Assembly: GCA_023014335.1 (NCBI GenBank)
Contig: JAECYW010000004.1
Location: forward strand, 3,348,001-3,412,000
Reading direction: 5' to 3'
Source of the DNA: Galerina marginata
Taxonomy: Eukaryota > Basidiomycota > Agaricomycetes > Agaricales > Galerinaceae
DNA: 64,000 nucleotides
This document shows, piece by piece, positions 1-10,700 of this stretch (position 1 is its first letter; each line of letters opens with the position of its first letter). The notes under the pieces were generated by a model that searched no databases, was not told the origin of the DNA, and was given only the letters and a program-made list of their open reading frames with translations. The translations under genes and the position numbers were made by a program.

Positions 1-2227
1 GCAGACGCGGCATCTAACCTCGCGCGCGCCATTGGCCCGTCGACGCCGGCGACGGCGTCGCGCGGTGTTGCCGTAGCCGGTGCGAAGATCGCGGGTGGCA
101 AGCAGGGCGGGGCTGGCGGGCAAGGGCAAGGGCAAGGGCAAGGAGGCGGAGGAGGCGTGACGCAGGCGCTGGCGGGCAAAGGCGGGGCTGGGGCTGCTGC
201 TGCTGCGAGTGGGAGTGGGAGCGGGACTACGATCTCGGCTGTTGCTTCTGGTGCACCTGCTGCTGCTGCTGCTGCAGGGGGTGTGTCTGCGCAGAAGACG
301 GTGTCGGGTGCTTCGCACGCTGCTGCTGCTGCTGGGTCGTCTTCGACGAACGCTACGCCGGGAGTTAAGCCTACCACTACTGCTACTACACCTGCGAAGC
401 CCGCGACGACGACGGCGGGGTCGAAGAAGATAAGCATGGTCATCCAGAGCATCCCGCCTTTCAAAGGCCCGAACAAGGTCAAGGCTGCGTCTAGTTCTAC
501 CCCGCATAGCAGTGCGAACGGGACGCCTGCGCTGGGTGGTACGCCCACGCAGACTCCGACGCCGAGTAGTCTGGCGCCTCCTTCGTCGGGCAAGAACGCG
601 AATGGGAACGGACCGACTGTTAATACTAATACGAATGCGAATGGGCAAGGACATGGGCATGGGCATGGGCATGGGCAGGGCAAAGCACAAGGCCAAGGAC
701 AAGGACAAGGAGCGTCTCCGATCTCCCCGAACGCGGCTGCGAACAGGCTGAACGTGAACGCGTCGTCGTTCCGGCCGAATCCCAAGGCAAGTATTGTTTT
801 TTTGTCTTTTTTGTGTGTGTTGGAGCTGACGGAGTCGTGCTTTTTTCTGACGCCTTTTTATTATTTTCTTCCTCCCTTTTTTCTTTCTCTGGATTTGTGC
901 TTTTTGTGTTTGTGTGTGTTTTTTTAGGTTAATGCGAGTGCTGGTGCATCGCCTGCGCCGAATGCCAATGCGAAAGGCCCGAGCTCGGGCTCGAACTCGA
1001 GTGGGCCGGCGTCGAATTCGGTGTCGCCCAAGCCTAAGCCTGATTCTGTAAGTAATATTTTCTACGTCGCGTATGAACGGATGAAACGACGGGTTGGTGT
1101 TGACTTGGATCCGTCTCATCTTGTTCAGGCCCCAGCTACCCCCAACCCGTTCTTTGGCACCCGCCCGATCAAGAAAAGCACGCCTGTGCATGTGAAGGAC
1201 GACTTTAACCCGTTCAAGCATAACAAGGTCGTCGACGCGTCGCAAGTCGGTGCGTACATTCTTCATTGCCCTCCAAAAAATAGAAAAACTTAAGTCGGCC
1301 TGCTAACTTCGTCCTCGTACCCGCAGCTGCCCTCTGGCCGTACAGCGGCAAACGGTACATCCAGATGTTCCCACAACCGCAACACGCGCCCGCCCAGCAC
1401 GCAGCGCACATGGTGCCCCCCATCCCGCCGCCGATGCCGCCGCCGTCGTATGAGGAGGTGGACTCGGCGGCTGCTCAGCAGGCGGCGCAGCAGCACCGGG
1501 GGTATGTGTATGCGTATCCGCCGTATGGGTACCCGCCTCAGGTGTGTGCTTTTTGCGTGTTTGTGTTTTTTTTTTGGGTATGGGTTGATTGGTTTGTTGA
1601 TTACTTTAGCATATGATGCCTGGTATGGCTCCTCCTGGTCCGCCGGGCGCGTATATGCCTGGACCGTATATGCAGCCTATGCCTTATCCGCCTGGGATGC
1701 CTCCACCAAATGGTGTGTCCCTCCCTTTCCCTCCACGCTCTTCTGTCTCTCTCCTTGTGTTTGCTTTATCGTGTTAACAACCCGCTCCCTCGTGAATCCA
1801 GCGATGTACTCCCCCGCGATGGGCCAAATGCCACGTACGTCCTCGCCCCTCGCCGCACCCCCCGTCTTCCTGTTTTTTGCCCAAGAACCCATGCATAACT
1901 TGACAGCCCCTCAAGCGTACATGCAGCCGCCGCCGCCTGGGGCATACCCGCCTCCCCCGCCGAATGGGGCGGGCGGCCCGCGCCCTTCGATGCCGCCGAC
2001 GCCGATCCCGTCGCATGCGCATCCGTATTATCATCAGAGTCCGCAGTGTATGTGGTTTTTCTTTTGACTTTTTTTTTGGGTTGGAGTGTGGTGTTTGGGT
2101 ATTGATATTATGTTTGTTTGTAGTGCAGCATGCGTATCCGATGATGATGCCCCCTCCGCCGAATATCCCGCCACATGCGTATGAGGGCGGCCCTGCGCCG
2201 CCTGTGCCGATGGGAGGACACGCTTAG
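1..2227 (+). CDS. PBP1: Ataxin-2/Pbp1-like protein, C-terminal part (5' truncated)
   Basis: The open frame runs in from the left edge with no start codon, so the Lsm/LsmAD part lies outside the window. Proposed exons: 1-786, 928-1047, 1129-1249, 1327-1541, 1610-1711, 1802-1832, 1907-2047 and 2124-2227; all phases agree. A PAM2-type motif (LNVNASSFRPNP, about 748-783) would bind poly(A)-binding protein. Further on, NPFFGTRP, DDFNPFKHNKV and WPYSGKRYIQMFP are typical of the fungal ataxin-2 tail, followed by a long Pro/Tyr/Met-rich end. The first part is low-complexity Gly/Ala/Gln/Thr with hexanucleotide runs (about 118-145 and 652-680). This family acts in the cytoplasm on mRNA stability, polyadenylation and stress granules. 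The first intron (787-927) fits only a GC donor: the nearby GT donor at 791 gives an immediate stop. Family assignment is firm; small errors in the minor exons are possible. Confidence 0.85.
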
Positions 2228-2292
2228 GGTTGGGCTGGGTTGGGCTGGACGGGTGTGGGTGGGTGGTGAAAAGAGGGTCGTGGGGATGGGTA

Positions 2293-2385
2293 TGATGACG
2301 ATGGCGATGGCGATGTCGATGGCGGCGGCGGCGATAGCGATGGCTATGGCCATGGCGGTAACAGCAGCAGCAGTGACGGTGGCTC
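2293..2385. repeat. Degenerate GATGGC/GGC microsatellite
   Basis: Imperfect hexamer and triplet units (gatggc, gatgtc, ggcggc, gcagca) run without interruption downstream of the PBP1 stop codon. Confidence 0.8.
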
Positions 2386-2683
2386 CTTTTTTTCTTCTTC
2401 TTTTTCTTGTTGGTGTTTTTTCTTCGTTTTCTTTCTAGTGGAGGAGAGGAGGGTGTTTTGTGTTTTTCTTTCTTTCTTTCTTTCTCTTTCTCTTTCATTT
2501 CATTTGGTTTTGTCTTGTTGTGCTTTTCAATTTCGTCGTTGTTCTCTCTTCATCCTCAATCCTCAATCCCTCAATCCTCATCCTCAGTCGTTATCGTCGT
2601 CGTCGTTAGCATCCCATTTGTCTAAGCGTATCTCTCGTCGTTGTTTTGGATCCACACTGTAGCTATTTTTCCTCGTTTTCTGT

Positions 2684-2737
2684 CGTTGTTGTTGTTGTTG
2701 TTCGATGTGTCGTTGTCGTCGTCGTCGTCGTCGGAGC
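2684..2737. repeat. GTT then GTC trinucleotide run
   Basis: About six GTT triplets, a short break, then about seven GTC triplets. It is a simple microsatellite with no coding role seen. Confidence 0.85.
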
Positions 2738-3322
2738 CGCCGTGGATAGATCTCGATCTGAAAAATGCTACGACTTGTTGAGGATTTTGGGTTTGTGGTT
2801 TGTGTTTAGGTGCTATGCTTTTGATTGGGTAAGATACTAAGATATGATGGACATCAGCTTGAAGCTTGGGTGATCAATTAGGTGATGTCTTATCCCAGAC
2901 CATGACATTATTGAATTAGCTTGTTATGAGATGACCGGGACCTCACAGACAGTCTGGATGCTTCTTTGATGCATACAATAATCGCCACAGGAGGACTCAA
3001 GTACAAGGCTTACTGGGACCCCAAGGGGACCCCCGCCGTTGAGAGTGGATTCGAATCACCAGCCACTTATTAATTTGGTCAGGCTGTCAGCTGGGCACCT
3101 TCGAGGCGGGTCTAAAAATCACCAACACAATATTTATCACGTCCTTGAACACTACCAGAAAGAAAGTGAAGCAGAGAAATGGGTTTTTATGCCCACTCTC
3201 CGGTTCGCGTCGCGACGCGTTGACGGAGATCACATGACACATTATCCACGCTCCGGTCCGCCTTCCCGCCATTTGCTAAATTTCAACCTCGACCTCACCG
3301 TGACAAGTGGCGACCACCATCC

Positions 3323-5066
3323 ATGCTCCGGCGAGTATATCGCCCTGCGAAGTCTCTAACATGTCTTCACGCAAGGAGCTACACGGCCAACCCGACGTCA
3401 GTATACCCTTATAAAAAGCTCAGAGGTTAGTTAAATTCTAACGAACCCATACGCCACCCTTATTCATCCGTTCTGTTTGCTAGCTTTCCCTTTCGTCATG
3501 TCTCCGGAAACAGCCCAAAGGCGCATGGCCAACCATGCACAACGCTTGTGTGGAGGGCGGTACTTCTTGCGCACGACCTTTCTTGACCTGTTTCCCGACA
3601 CTTGGGACATCAAGTTCAAAAGGCCGATCTCATTTGCTGCGGTGTACTTTCCAGCATGGTTGATTAGCGGGACAATGTTTTCTAAGGTGATTTTTGATGA
3701 CACGAAGGTCCGTAATTCTACTCTTTACTTTCTTGTTCTTTCTTACTTATCGAACCAAAACAAGGATCTCACTTTATTTTTCTTTTCCAAAATTACGTGA
3801 GTCTCTTCAACTTGTATAGTAGCCCTCCCTTCTGAATAATGTTGGGCCGCAAGATATCTGCCAGGCAAGTCATCTCAGGATATTCAGTGAGATTATTATG
3901 CTGATCGACGTTTAGGATGCGATCTCTCGACAATGTCAACTCCCGTACTCTGGAATTATGGATTGAGCGACGTCGAACCAGTTCCTCTCACCGAAAATCT
4001 ATTAACACAACACGATCTTAGAGTCAACTGTGTTCCATTCAACACCTCCCCATTCTCTGTGCTGGACCTTTGCTCTTCGGTTAGCGAAGATGGGTTTAGT
4101 CTCAAACCAGGAGTCAAGATCATTCCTCACATTGTAGATGATGTACAGTCTTCCACACAACTATGCATCATTGAATTACTTTCTGACTTGTGCGCTAGTT
4201 TGTTGCAATGCCCGTGCTCCTTCCGCTCTACGTGGCTACATATGCTGATGAAAACCACGATTCTGGGGACCTTTTGACAATGTATATTCAAGCACATTCG
4301 AATGATGTACGCTCTCCCGGACTCCTTTCTTGAGCCAGTCCTAGCAGTGCTTACCCCATCTATTTCAGGGAAACATCAAAGCAGATCAAGACCAGCTACT
4401 CAGGCTTCTTAAGAAGAAGGATAATAAAGAACCAATCGAGGTATATCCAACCGTGGAAGGTAAGGTCCTTTTCCTTAGATTTCCATGTTGCCTTGTGATC
4501 GAATTTCTGGCAAAGGTCAGGAGGTCTGCAACATCGACCATGCTGTCTGGAGAGCAGAAGGTTTGCTCAAACATGTTCGAACTCCCAGTGCCGTAGGCTT
4601 GGGCGTCAAAGGAACGGAGGTCGACGCGTACTTGTCGCGAATGCTCGGCTCCTCTGAAAACATTCGGAAGCTGGCGCTCATGGGGAGCTTGGAAACGGAT
4701 GAAGACCCGCGTATCCGAGAGATGACGGCGGAGGAGATCAAGAAGAGGAACACTTGGTTTGCTTCCAGAGAGCCGGGGGTAGACAAGATGGTAGATGGGA
4801 TAAACAGAGTGAGTATTGGACCTCGTCTTCCAAACCCATTTTTACTCCAATTGCTGTTGAATATTCATTTACATTCTCTTAAATTTCAGGACCACGCAGC
4901 GAAAGAAGCTGCCGCGCAAGCAGCAATCGACAAAAACAGATCGAAGACAACCAACACCTGGGCTCGATATGCGAAATTATCCAATAGCTCTTCGCTGCCC
5001 CCACCGCCACTTGCCTCCGCTAAACCGACAACAGGAAAGAAAAAGAAACCTGGAAAAGGCAAATGA
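3323..5066 (+). CDS. Uncharacterised protein with mitochondrial presequence
   Basis: The nine-exon model is 3323-3425, 3484-3707, 3765-3796, 3854-3864, 3916-4142, 4199-4306, 4369-4459, 4516-4808 and 4890-5066. It totals 1266 nt (421 aa) with every phase consistent. The N-terminus (MLRRVYRPAKSLTCLHARSY) is Arg/Ser-rich and without acidic residues, a typical matrix-targeting presequence, and this decides the start. The middle holds hydrophobic stretches (RPISFAAVYFPAWLI; FVAMPVLLPLYVATY). The last 130 residues are charged and Lys-rich, ending in a GKKKKPGKGK-type tail. I do not recognise the family. An 11-nt microexon (3854-3864), spliced with a GC donor (gcaagt at 3865), is needed to keep the frame and gives a smooth TYLPGCDLSTM junction. 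Mitochondrial location is inferred from the presequence only. Confidence 0.7.
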
Positions 5067-5306
5067 CCGCCCAGCCCCAAATTGGACTTATAGACTTCGC
5101 AGAGTTTAATTCCATTCAGACGCGATACAGAAATCCCAGTACTCCTACACCTCGCTGTCTGCAGGTTACACTTGGTTTTATACTCCCGACTAAAGGAAGG
5201 GGGAAGACCCTACATTGTATTTAGGAACCTCTATCCTTGAGATCCTCGAAACAACTGTTTGGGAACTCCAGGGGATGTTCTTGGGGTATGACGCAGGAGC
5301 GCAACC

Positions 5307-5662
5307 CTAAGCGCAATAACACTTCGAACAGAGCCGGTGCATTCTCGCGTTGGGCGTTGCGAGAAGTTTCGGCACCATGGTATTGTTAGGACCACAAATA
5401 TAATTCTTCTGGCAGGCATTCACCCCGAAATTGCCCCATTTTTCTTTAATGCCGGCCGCGCAAAACAGTCGAGGCGCTCTATTTCAACAGGCAGGCTGTC
5501 AGTACGATTTCGAAGGGTTGCCGGTGTCGACAACACCTACCGTGCCTCTAACTCCACCTCTGAGTTCTCAATGGAGCGCTCTTGGTATTCCTGAGGAATG
5601 CTGAGGGAGGAGGCGACAGACGAGAAGGTTGCTAGGACAGCGAGGGTGTACCTGAACTGCAT
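5307..5662 (-). CDS. Small secreted cysteine-rich protein
   Basis: Two exons on the minus strand (5662-5541 and 5478-5307) are joined by a 62-nt GT-AG intron and encode 97 aa. The start gives a clear signal peptide: MQFRYTLAVLATFSS, then VASS, with likely cleavage near residue 20. The mature part begins with an acidic Glu/Ser stretch and then carries six cysteines (LFCAAG, NACQ, YICG and a terminal RLCSKCYCA), enough for three disulfides. A TATAAAGG box sits 123-130 bp upstream. It resembles the small secreted proteins common in mushroom-forming fungi, but I recognise no named family. The clean signal peptide, the phase-correct intron and the promoter together make it a convincing gene despite its size. 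A role in interaction or development would be inference only. Confidence 0.7.
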
Positions 5663-5784
5663 TTTGTTGATCAAGGGTGTGGATTGTTGGGTGTTCAAAT
5701 TCTGCGCTCAGCGGACAGTAGACGGCGGTGACGCGGTGACGAGTGTCCTGCACTGGTGAGGGGGAAAAACTGAAGACCCTGACG

Positions 5785-5792
5785 CCTTTATA
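5785..5792 (-). promoter_or_regulatory. TATA box of the small secreted protein gene
   Basis: TATAAAGG on the minus strand, 123-130 bp upstream of the ATG at 5662. Confidence 0.5.
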
Positions 5793-6334
5793 CAATCGGC
5801 GAACCAGGTTTTCGGCTCACGGTGTTCCATACTGAGCATTTGAGTGTGTCATGCATTGGACTTCTCGGTGGATAAGAATATTTCGCGTAATGAGGGACCT
5901 TTCAATACGGTTTCTCATTGGCAGAATGCACTGATTGTCGGAGGCAGTGTACCTAATGGTACAGCTACTTCGCCGTCGCCGTGAGATCCGTGTTGCAATT
6001 GATCGATATTGATCATTGTCAGCCAAGGCGCGGTTGCTTCTCTTGCAGTGCTGCTTCTTTCAACTGGCTTGCTTTGCTGACTGACTGACTTCGGTGACTA
6101 GCTTCACAGGATCCCTCGGTTTAGAACATTCAAGTTCGGCTTCTTCTCACATTTGCATCTTTCCAATCGCATACGCAAAGGCGCTGCGACGCAGGTAAGT
6201 ATAAACATAGGTGTGCCATGCTCCTCTGCGTTTCTCAGAAGTACTTACCTGTGCCCACACAGGCAACGAACCGAACCTATCCACCTAGACTTATCAAGTG
6301 TGCGTCCTTATCATGATTTTGACAGGCGCCCACC
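5793..6334. other. Divergent intergenic region
   Basis: This lies between the secreted-protein gene (minus) and an F-box gene (plus). It contains aattgatcgatattgatc (5997-6014), which recurs at 58549-58566. No coding stretch was seen. Confidence 0.5.
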
Positions 6335-7507
6335 ATGAATAGCTTTACACACAGTTACACTGGCATGACGCATTTCACATCCCTTCCCACCGAATTAATC
6401 CTAAAAATATTCCACCTCGCATCTATTGGCCAACCGCAGTCATTCCGTGCCAGTCTTTCACTTGTATGCAAAGACTGGCTGGATATTGCTCGAGAAGTCT
6501 TATTCGAGAACGCTGAGATTCGAGTGCGCGGAACGGATTCCGCTGTGCCGCCGCCCGACTTCGCTCATCGCATCAAGAATCTTGTTTTTCAAGTCGACGA
6601 TAAATATGTCGAAGACAGAGTAACGGACGAAGAAAATCCGGAATCTGATTATGGCTTCCAATTTCCCGAAATCTACACAGAACTTGCGAGGGCCGCAACT
6701 TCCATATCATCACTAACGTTCAGCACCTCCTCCAACTCGTATGTGGCATTCCCCGACAAACTACTCGAACAAGTCTCCCCTAAAAATATCACACACCTAT
6801 CTATTTCTGGTTACAATGGCATCCCTGTCAAAACTATTTTTCAAGTTTGCTATAGCCTCGAAAATCTCATCCTGGATGGTGTATTTTTCCTGCCGCTCAG
6901 GAACCCGAAGACGTTGAAGCTCCCTCCCCGGCCCATATCGCATTTTCACTTGAATGTATGGTCATTTGGCCAGTACATAAAACCCGTCTTCGAGGCCATG
7001 AAAGATAGCATCTCATCTCTGTCGTTTGGGATCAGCCAATCTGGTCGCCTTCAAGTTGCTCTGCAGATCGTTGGACAAAATTTAAAAAGCCTCACTCTCC
7101 TTCGCCCGGAGGCTCCCCCAGGCACCGAAAGTCTCCTCCCGCCATCACTATTAGATGCACTTATGACCATCAAACCCGAATGTCCCAACCTAGAACAGCT
7201 TTCACTGGATGCCGAATTCGACTGGTCGACCGACCCCCTCGCTTTGCTCCTCAGTTTACAACCTTCTCTTAAGTCACTTTCTATCTCTAAATGTCACGAC
7301 ATATCAACGCACATTGTTAGCGCTCTGCGTCAACCTGACTGGCTTCCGCAGCTAACAGAACTCCGTGTTGGCTTTGCTAGCAGCGCAGAGGGTGGGGGCG
7401 GACCAATTGGGAGAGATCTCGCCATGGAACTCTGTAGCAAGAGGGGTATTCGAATCAGAGGTAAATCAATATTCATGCGAGTGAAGACTCCCAAGGCAAC
7501 AGTCTAA
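6335..7507 (+). CDS. F-box protein
   Basis: Single-exon gene of 390 aa. An F-box lies near the N-terminus (about residues 13-55): SLPTELILKIFHLASIG, then SLVCKDWLDIAREVLF. The rest has leucine-rich, LRR-like spacing (THLSISGYNGI, LKSLTLLRPE, LEQLSLDAEF, LKSLSISKCH). Such proteins recruit substrates to SCF ubiquitin ligases through Skp1, and large F-box families are usual in these fungi. The second Met (6365) directly before the F-box is an alternative start. No intron is needed. It is not closely similar to the other F-box genes in the window. Confidence 0.8.
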   Translation: MNSFTHSYTGMTHFTSLPTELILKIFHLASIGQPQSFRASLSLVCKDWLDIAREVLFENAEIRVRGTDSAVPPPDFAHRIKNLVFQVDDKYVEDRVTDEENPESDYGFQFPEIYTELARAATSISSLTFSTSSNSYVAFPDKLLEQVSPKNITHLSISGYNGIPVKTIFQVCYSLENLILDGVFFLPLRNPKTLKLPPRPISHFHLNVWSFGQYIKPVFEAMKDSISSLSFGISQSGRLQVALQIVGQNLKSLTLLRPEAPPGTESLLPPSLLDALMTIKPECPNLEQLSLDAEFDWSTDPLALLLSLQPSLKSLSISKCHDISTHIVSALRQPDWLPQLTELRVGFASSAEGGGGPIGRDLAMELCSKRGIRIRGKSIFMRVKTPKATV

Positions 7508-7714
7508 GAATGACAAAGTGGGCGAATTCTACCCAAGGTAAGTAGCTTTTGGCTGATATTTTATCTCTGCTGATAGTGGCTTGCAGTAGATGGACATGTA
7601 TCATGGTGTAAAAAAAGAATGAGTATTGTATCCTGTATGGAGCTAAAAAAAAAGGTGTAAAGTAAAGTAGTAGTTAAATACAAGAAAGATCTGATGACCG
7701 AAACGAACTTCAGA

Positions 7715-10700
7715 TCATAATTTATAGCACGAAAGCTCAACTTTCTTCAGCAGGCCTTTAAGAGTGTTACTCGTCCTATTACAGTTCGTCTGCAGCCACC
7801 GTTCCATCTCTTTGCGCAGCTCGCCCATCGCATCGCAGACGGGCAGTTCGCCTCCTGGACGAACCAAGCACGGGTTCAGCAACACGTCAAACAGCCTGTT
7901 CCACAGGTCCGTTTGCCAATACCTCTTCAACGGCGTCACGATCTTGTACCTCTCCACCCCCTCTCCATCCACATGTGTCGCCACCGAACTCGCCTGGATG
8001 TACTTCCCAAAGAGCATGCAATAGACGATGCCGGCCAACCCGAAATAGTCCGTTTGGAATGTCCACGGCCTGTTCTCCCGCACCTCGAAGCAATCTCGAT
8101 CGTCTGTCGCCCAGTCCGCGATGAACTGCTGGTCCATGGGGAAGAGACGCATGTCGATTGTTCGTCCAAAGTCGATGACCTTGAGGCCCTTGTAGCTCCA
8201 TCCGCCATCGCCCGAGGGTTGGTAGGTACCGGACCACGCAGCAGCACCCCCTGGGACGTCCTCCAGCCGGAGAAGGCAGTTGTCGATCTTCAGGTCGCCG
8301 TGGATGAATCCGGCGCCGTGCATAGCTTCAAGTAGTCGCAGCAACTCAATAGTAAAGAAGACGACGAGCAGCTCATCGAGGCATGCGCCAGCTTGTGATA
8401 CTCCTGCAGAGACGGCACTGTTGATGATGTTCAAGAGCATGCCCTGCGGACAGAGATCCAGCACTAAATGACTTTCGTCGCTGAAGGCGTACAGTGCATG
8501 AGGAAGCACGACGGATCTGCGAAGAGACGGCGGCAGAGCTGAATGTAACCGTCGCAGGACGTGGTATTCCCAGACGTTCCGAGGTTTGACGACTTTGAGA
8601 GCAACCATGGAAGCCGTTTCTTCGTCATCTTCATCATCTTCATCCTCATCGTCGTCGTCCTCGCCCATCTTTATACCCACGTCTCTAGCCTTAAACACGG
8701 TACCGAACCCTCCCTCTCCAAGCTTCTCAGTCACCAGGAATCGATGTCCTTGAAGTGTTAATGGGAAAGACCCAGAGTCCAGTACTCCAGTATTGCTACT
8801 CGAGCTCGTCTTTCTGCTCTTCTTTGCGAACCGCTGAAGCTCGTTGAGCATATTCGACTGCTGGTTTCGGAGATCGTAGAAATGAGGGTCTGGGGAAATG
8901 CGGGAGATTAACGATGATAGAATAGTGGGGTCGAAGGGATTGCAAGGATTGCTTGGCCGAAATTTGGAGCTCAGAGTGAGAGTGTCAAGGAGACTGAGAG
9001 ATCCTGTTCGCTCCTCTATAATAACGACATCTGGATCAGCTTGTGGTGGAGGCTGTTCAATGGATAGACGAAGAGGCTCCAAAGCCTGGTTTTCATCTTC
9101 GTACTCGCTATCACTTTCTCGGAGTTCTTTGGCGAGCAGAACCGCGGCTTTCGCAGCTTCGTATTCAGCCCTCTGAGTGTCGTCCATGTTAGCGGTGTGC
9201 CTCTCACTTGGCGTCCCACCGCCTCTCGTACTTGACGTGAATTCGAATGTTCGCTCTGTGATTGGCGTCATCACGTTGAACTGGCCAAAGCGGCCACCCA
9301 AAGGCACTTCTTGATATGAATCGCCCTCGTCGTATTCCTCTGGAAGATGGTCAGGAAGCAAATGCGGTTCGTACTCCTCGATGTGCGAGTCTTCTTCGTC
9401 GTAATATTGTTCATTTTCGTGCGGTTCATCCGAGTCGGAAGGTGTCTCGGGCTGTTCAGGGACCATTCCGTCGTCGTCTTCATCGTCTTCGATCTCTACA
9501 ACAGTATTTGCGAAGGTTGGTCGTAGAGCTCCAACATTCCGACTGGGTTGCGCAGAAAACTTCAGCTGTGAGTCTTGCTCATTGTCGACCAGAGGTTTGA
9601 AAGCAGGGGTAGCGTCTTTGAAAGGCGTAAAAGTTGGTTTAGGGTCTGAGAACGGCGTAAATGCTGCGCTGGGTGTTTTGGGAGTGAAAGCATTCCCAAC
9701 ATCCTCGTTCTCTGGTGGCCGACTGAACACCTTGAACGGTGTTCGTACATTCTCATCCTGGAATGGGGTGAATGCAGTGGGACGATCCTTGTCACCGTGC
9801 GGCGGAAGAGTATCGTGCTGTGACTTGGCTCGCTCGTGCGTTGGGATGACCTTAGCCTTTGGTAAGGGCTTTCCATGGTCGTCGGTAAATACGTCCCTTA
9901 GTGGTGCCAATGGTACCGCTTTACTTGCAGGCGTGAACACCTTGGCAAAAGCTGAATCCGTCTTTTTCTCAGCCGTTCTTCCAACATCGTTTTCGGAAGG
10001 TGCATTTTCTCCATAGCGAAGGTTGGAAGGGGGAAGAGGTGTTTCTTTCACCGAAAGGATAGTCCTGGGTGTGGTAAAAGGAGTTTTCTGTTGATCAGGG
10101 TCCACAAATGGCATAAACTAGAAACAGGGTCATTAAACAGATTTGTTGAATGTGATGCATCGCAAACCTTGGCAGCGGGTGTACGAACGTTGGTAGGCTG
10201 AGCGTTTTCATCTGTAAAGGGTCGGAAAGCTAGAAAAAGAAATTAGGACATGAGCAAATTACGGGAATTACATTACGTACCAGGAGTAGGTGTTTTCGCA
10301 TTCTGTCGGTCGGCGTTCTCGTTTTCCCTTGAGAATGTTATTCGGGGTTGTACCACGGGTGTCATAGGTTCCACTTTCTTCAAAGGAGCATGTTTACTGC
10401 CAGGTACCATCAGCTTGGTCGTCTTGTCTGGCGAGTTGTACATCCCGAAGACGTCAGCTAACGCCTCCTTCGTATTGATGGTAACGGTAGGTTCAGCACC
10501 ACCCATTAAGCTCCTCCGCCCTATAGACTTCAAACGGGACGATTTCTGGCCATCGTCGTTGAAATCTACCAAGGCTAGTGAGGATGATGACGACGACGAA
10601 GAGGCTGAGAAGCGGGATTCAGAAGGCGGGGGTGGTCCCCATTTCTTCCCGAGCAAACCCATTGAACGAGCGCGTGCCTCCTGTATACTGTATTCGACCC

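Larger units (their letters stand above)
2228..3322. other. Intergenic, simple-sequence-rich, no gene seen
   Basis: This is the probable 3' UTR of the PBP1 gene and the promoter of the next gene. It holds GATGGC-like repeats, a TTTC run (about 2465-2500) and GTT/GTC triplet runs. ORFs here are low-complexity and not credible. A near-palindrome, TCGCGTCGCGACGCGT, lies at 3205-3220. Confidence 0.6.

Noticed and set aside
2034..2498. Minus-strand 154-codon frame rich in His/Arg/Lys
   Set aside because: It is the antisense of simple repeats and of the PBP1 tail; composition is pure low complexity.
3040..3065. Possible tRNA T-arm (ggattcgaatcacc)
   Set aside because: The stem on either side of a TTCGAAT loop does not pair over five bases, and no acceptor or anticodon arm is found upstream.
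7887..9876. Many long frames on both strands within 7.9-9.9 kb
   Set aside because: All overlap the BUB1 coding exon, which has a strong kinase and motif match; they are shadows.
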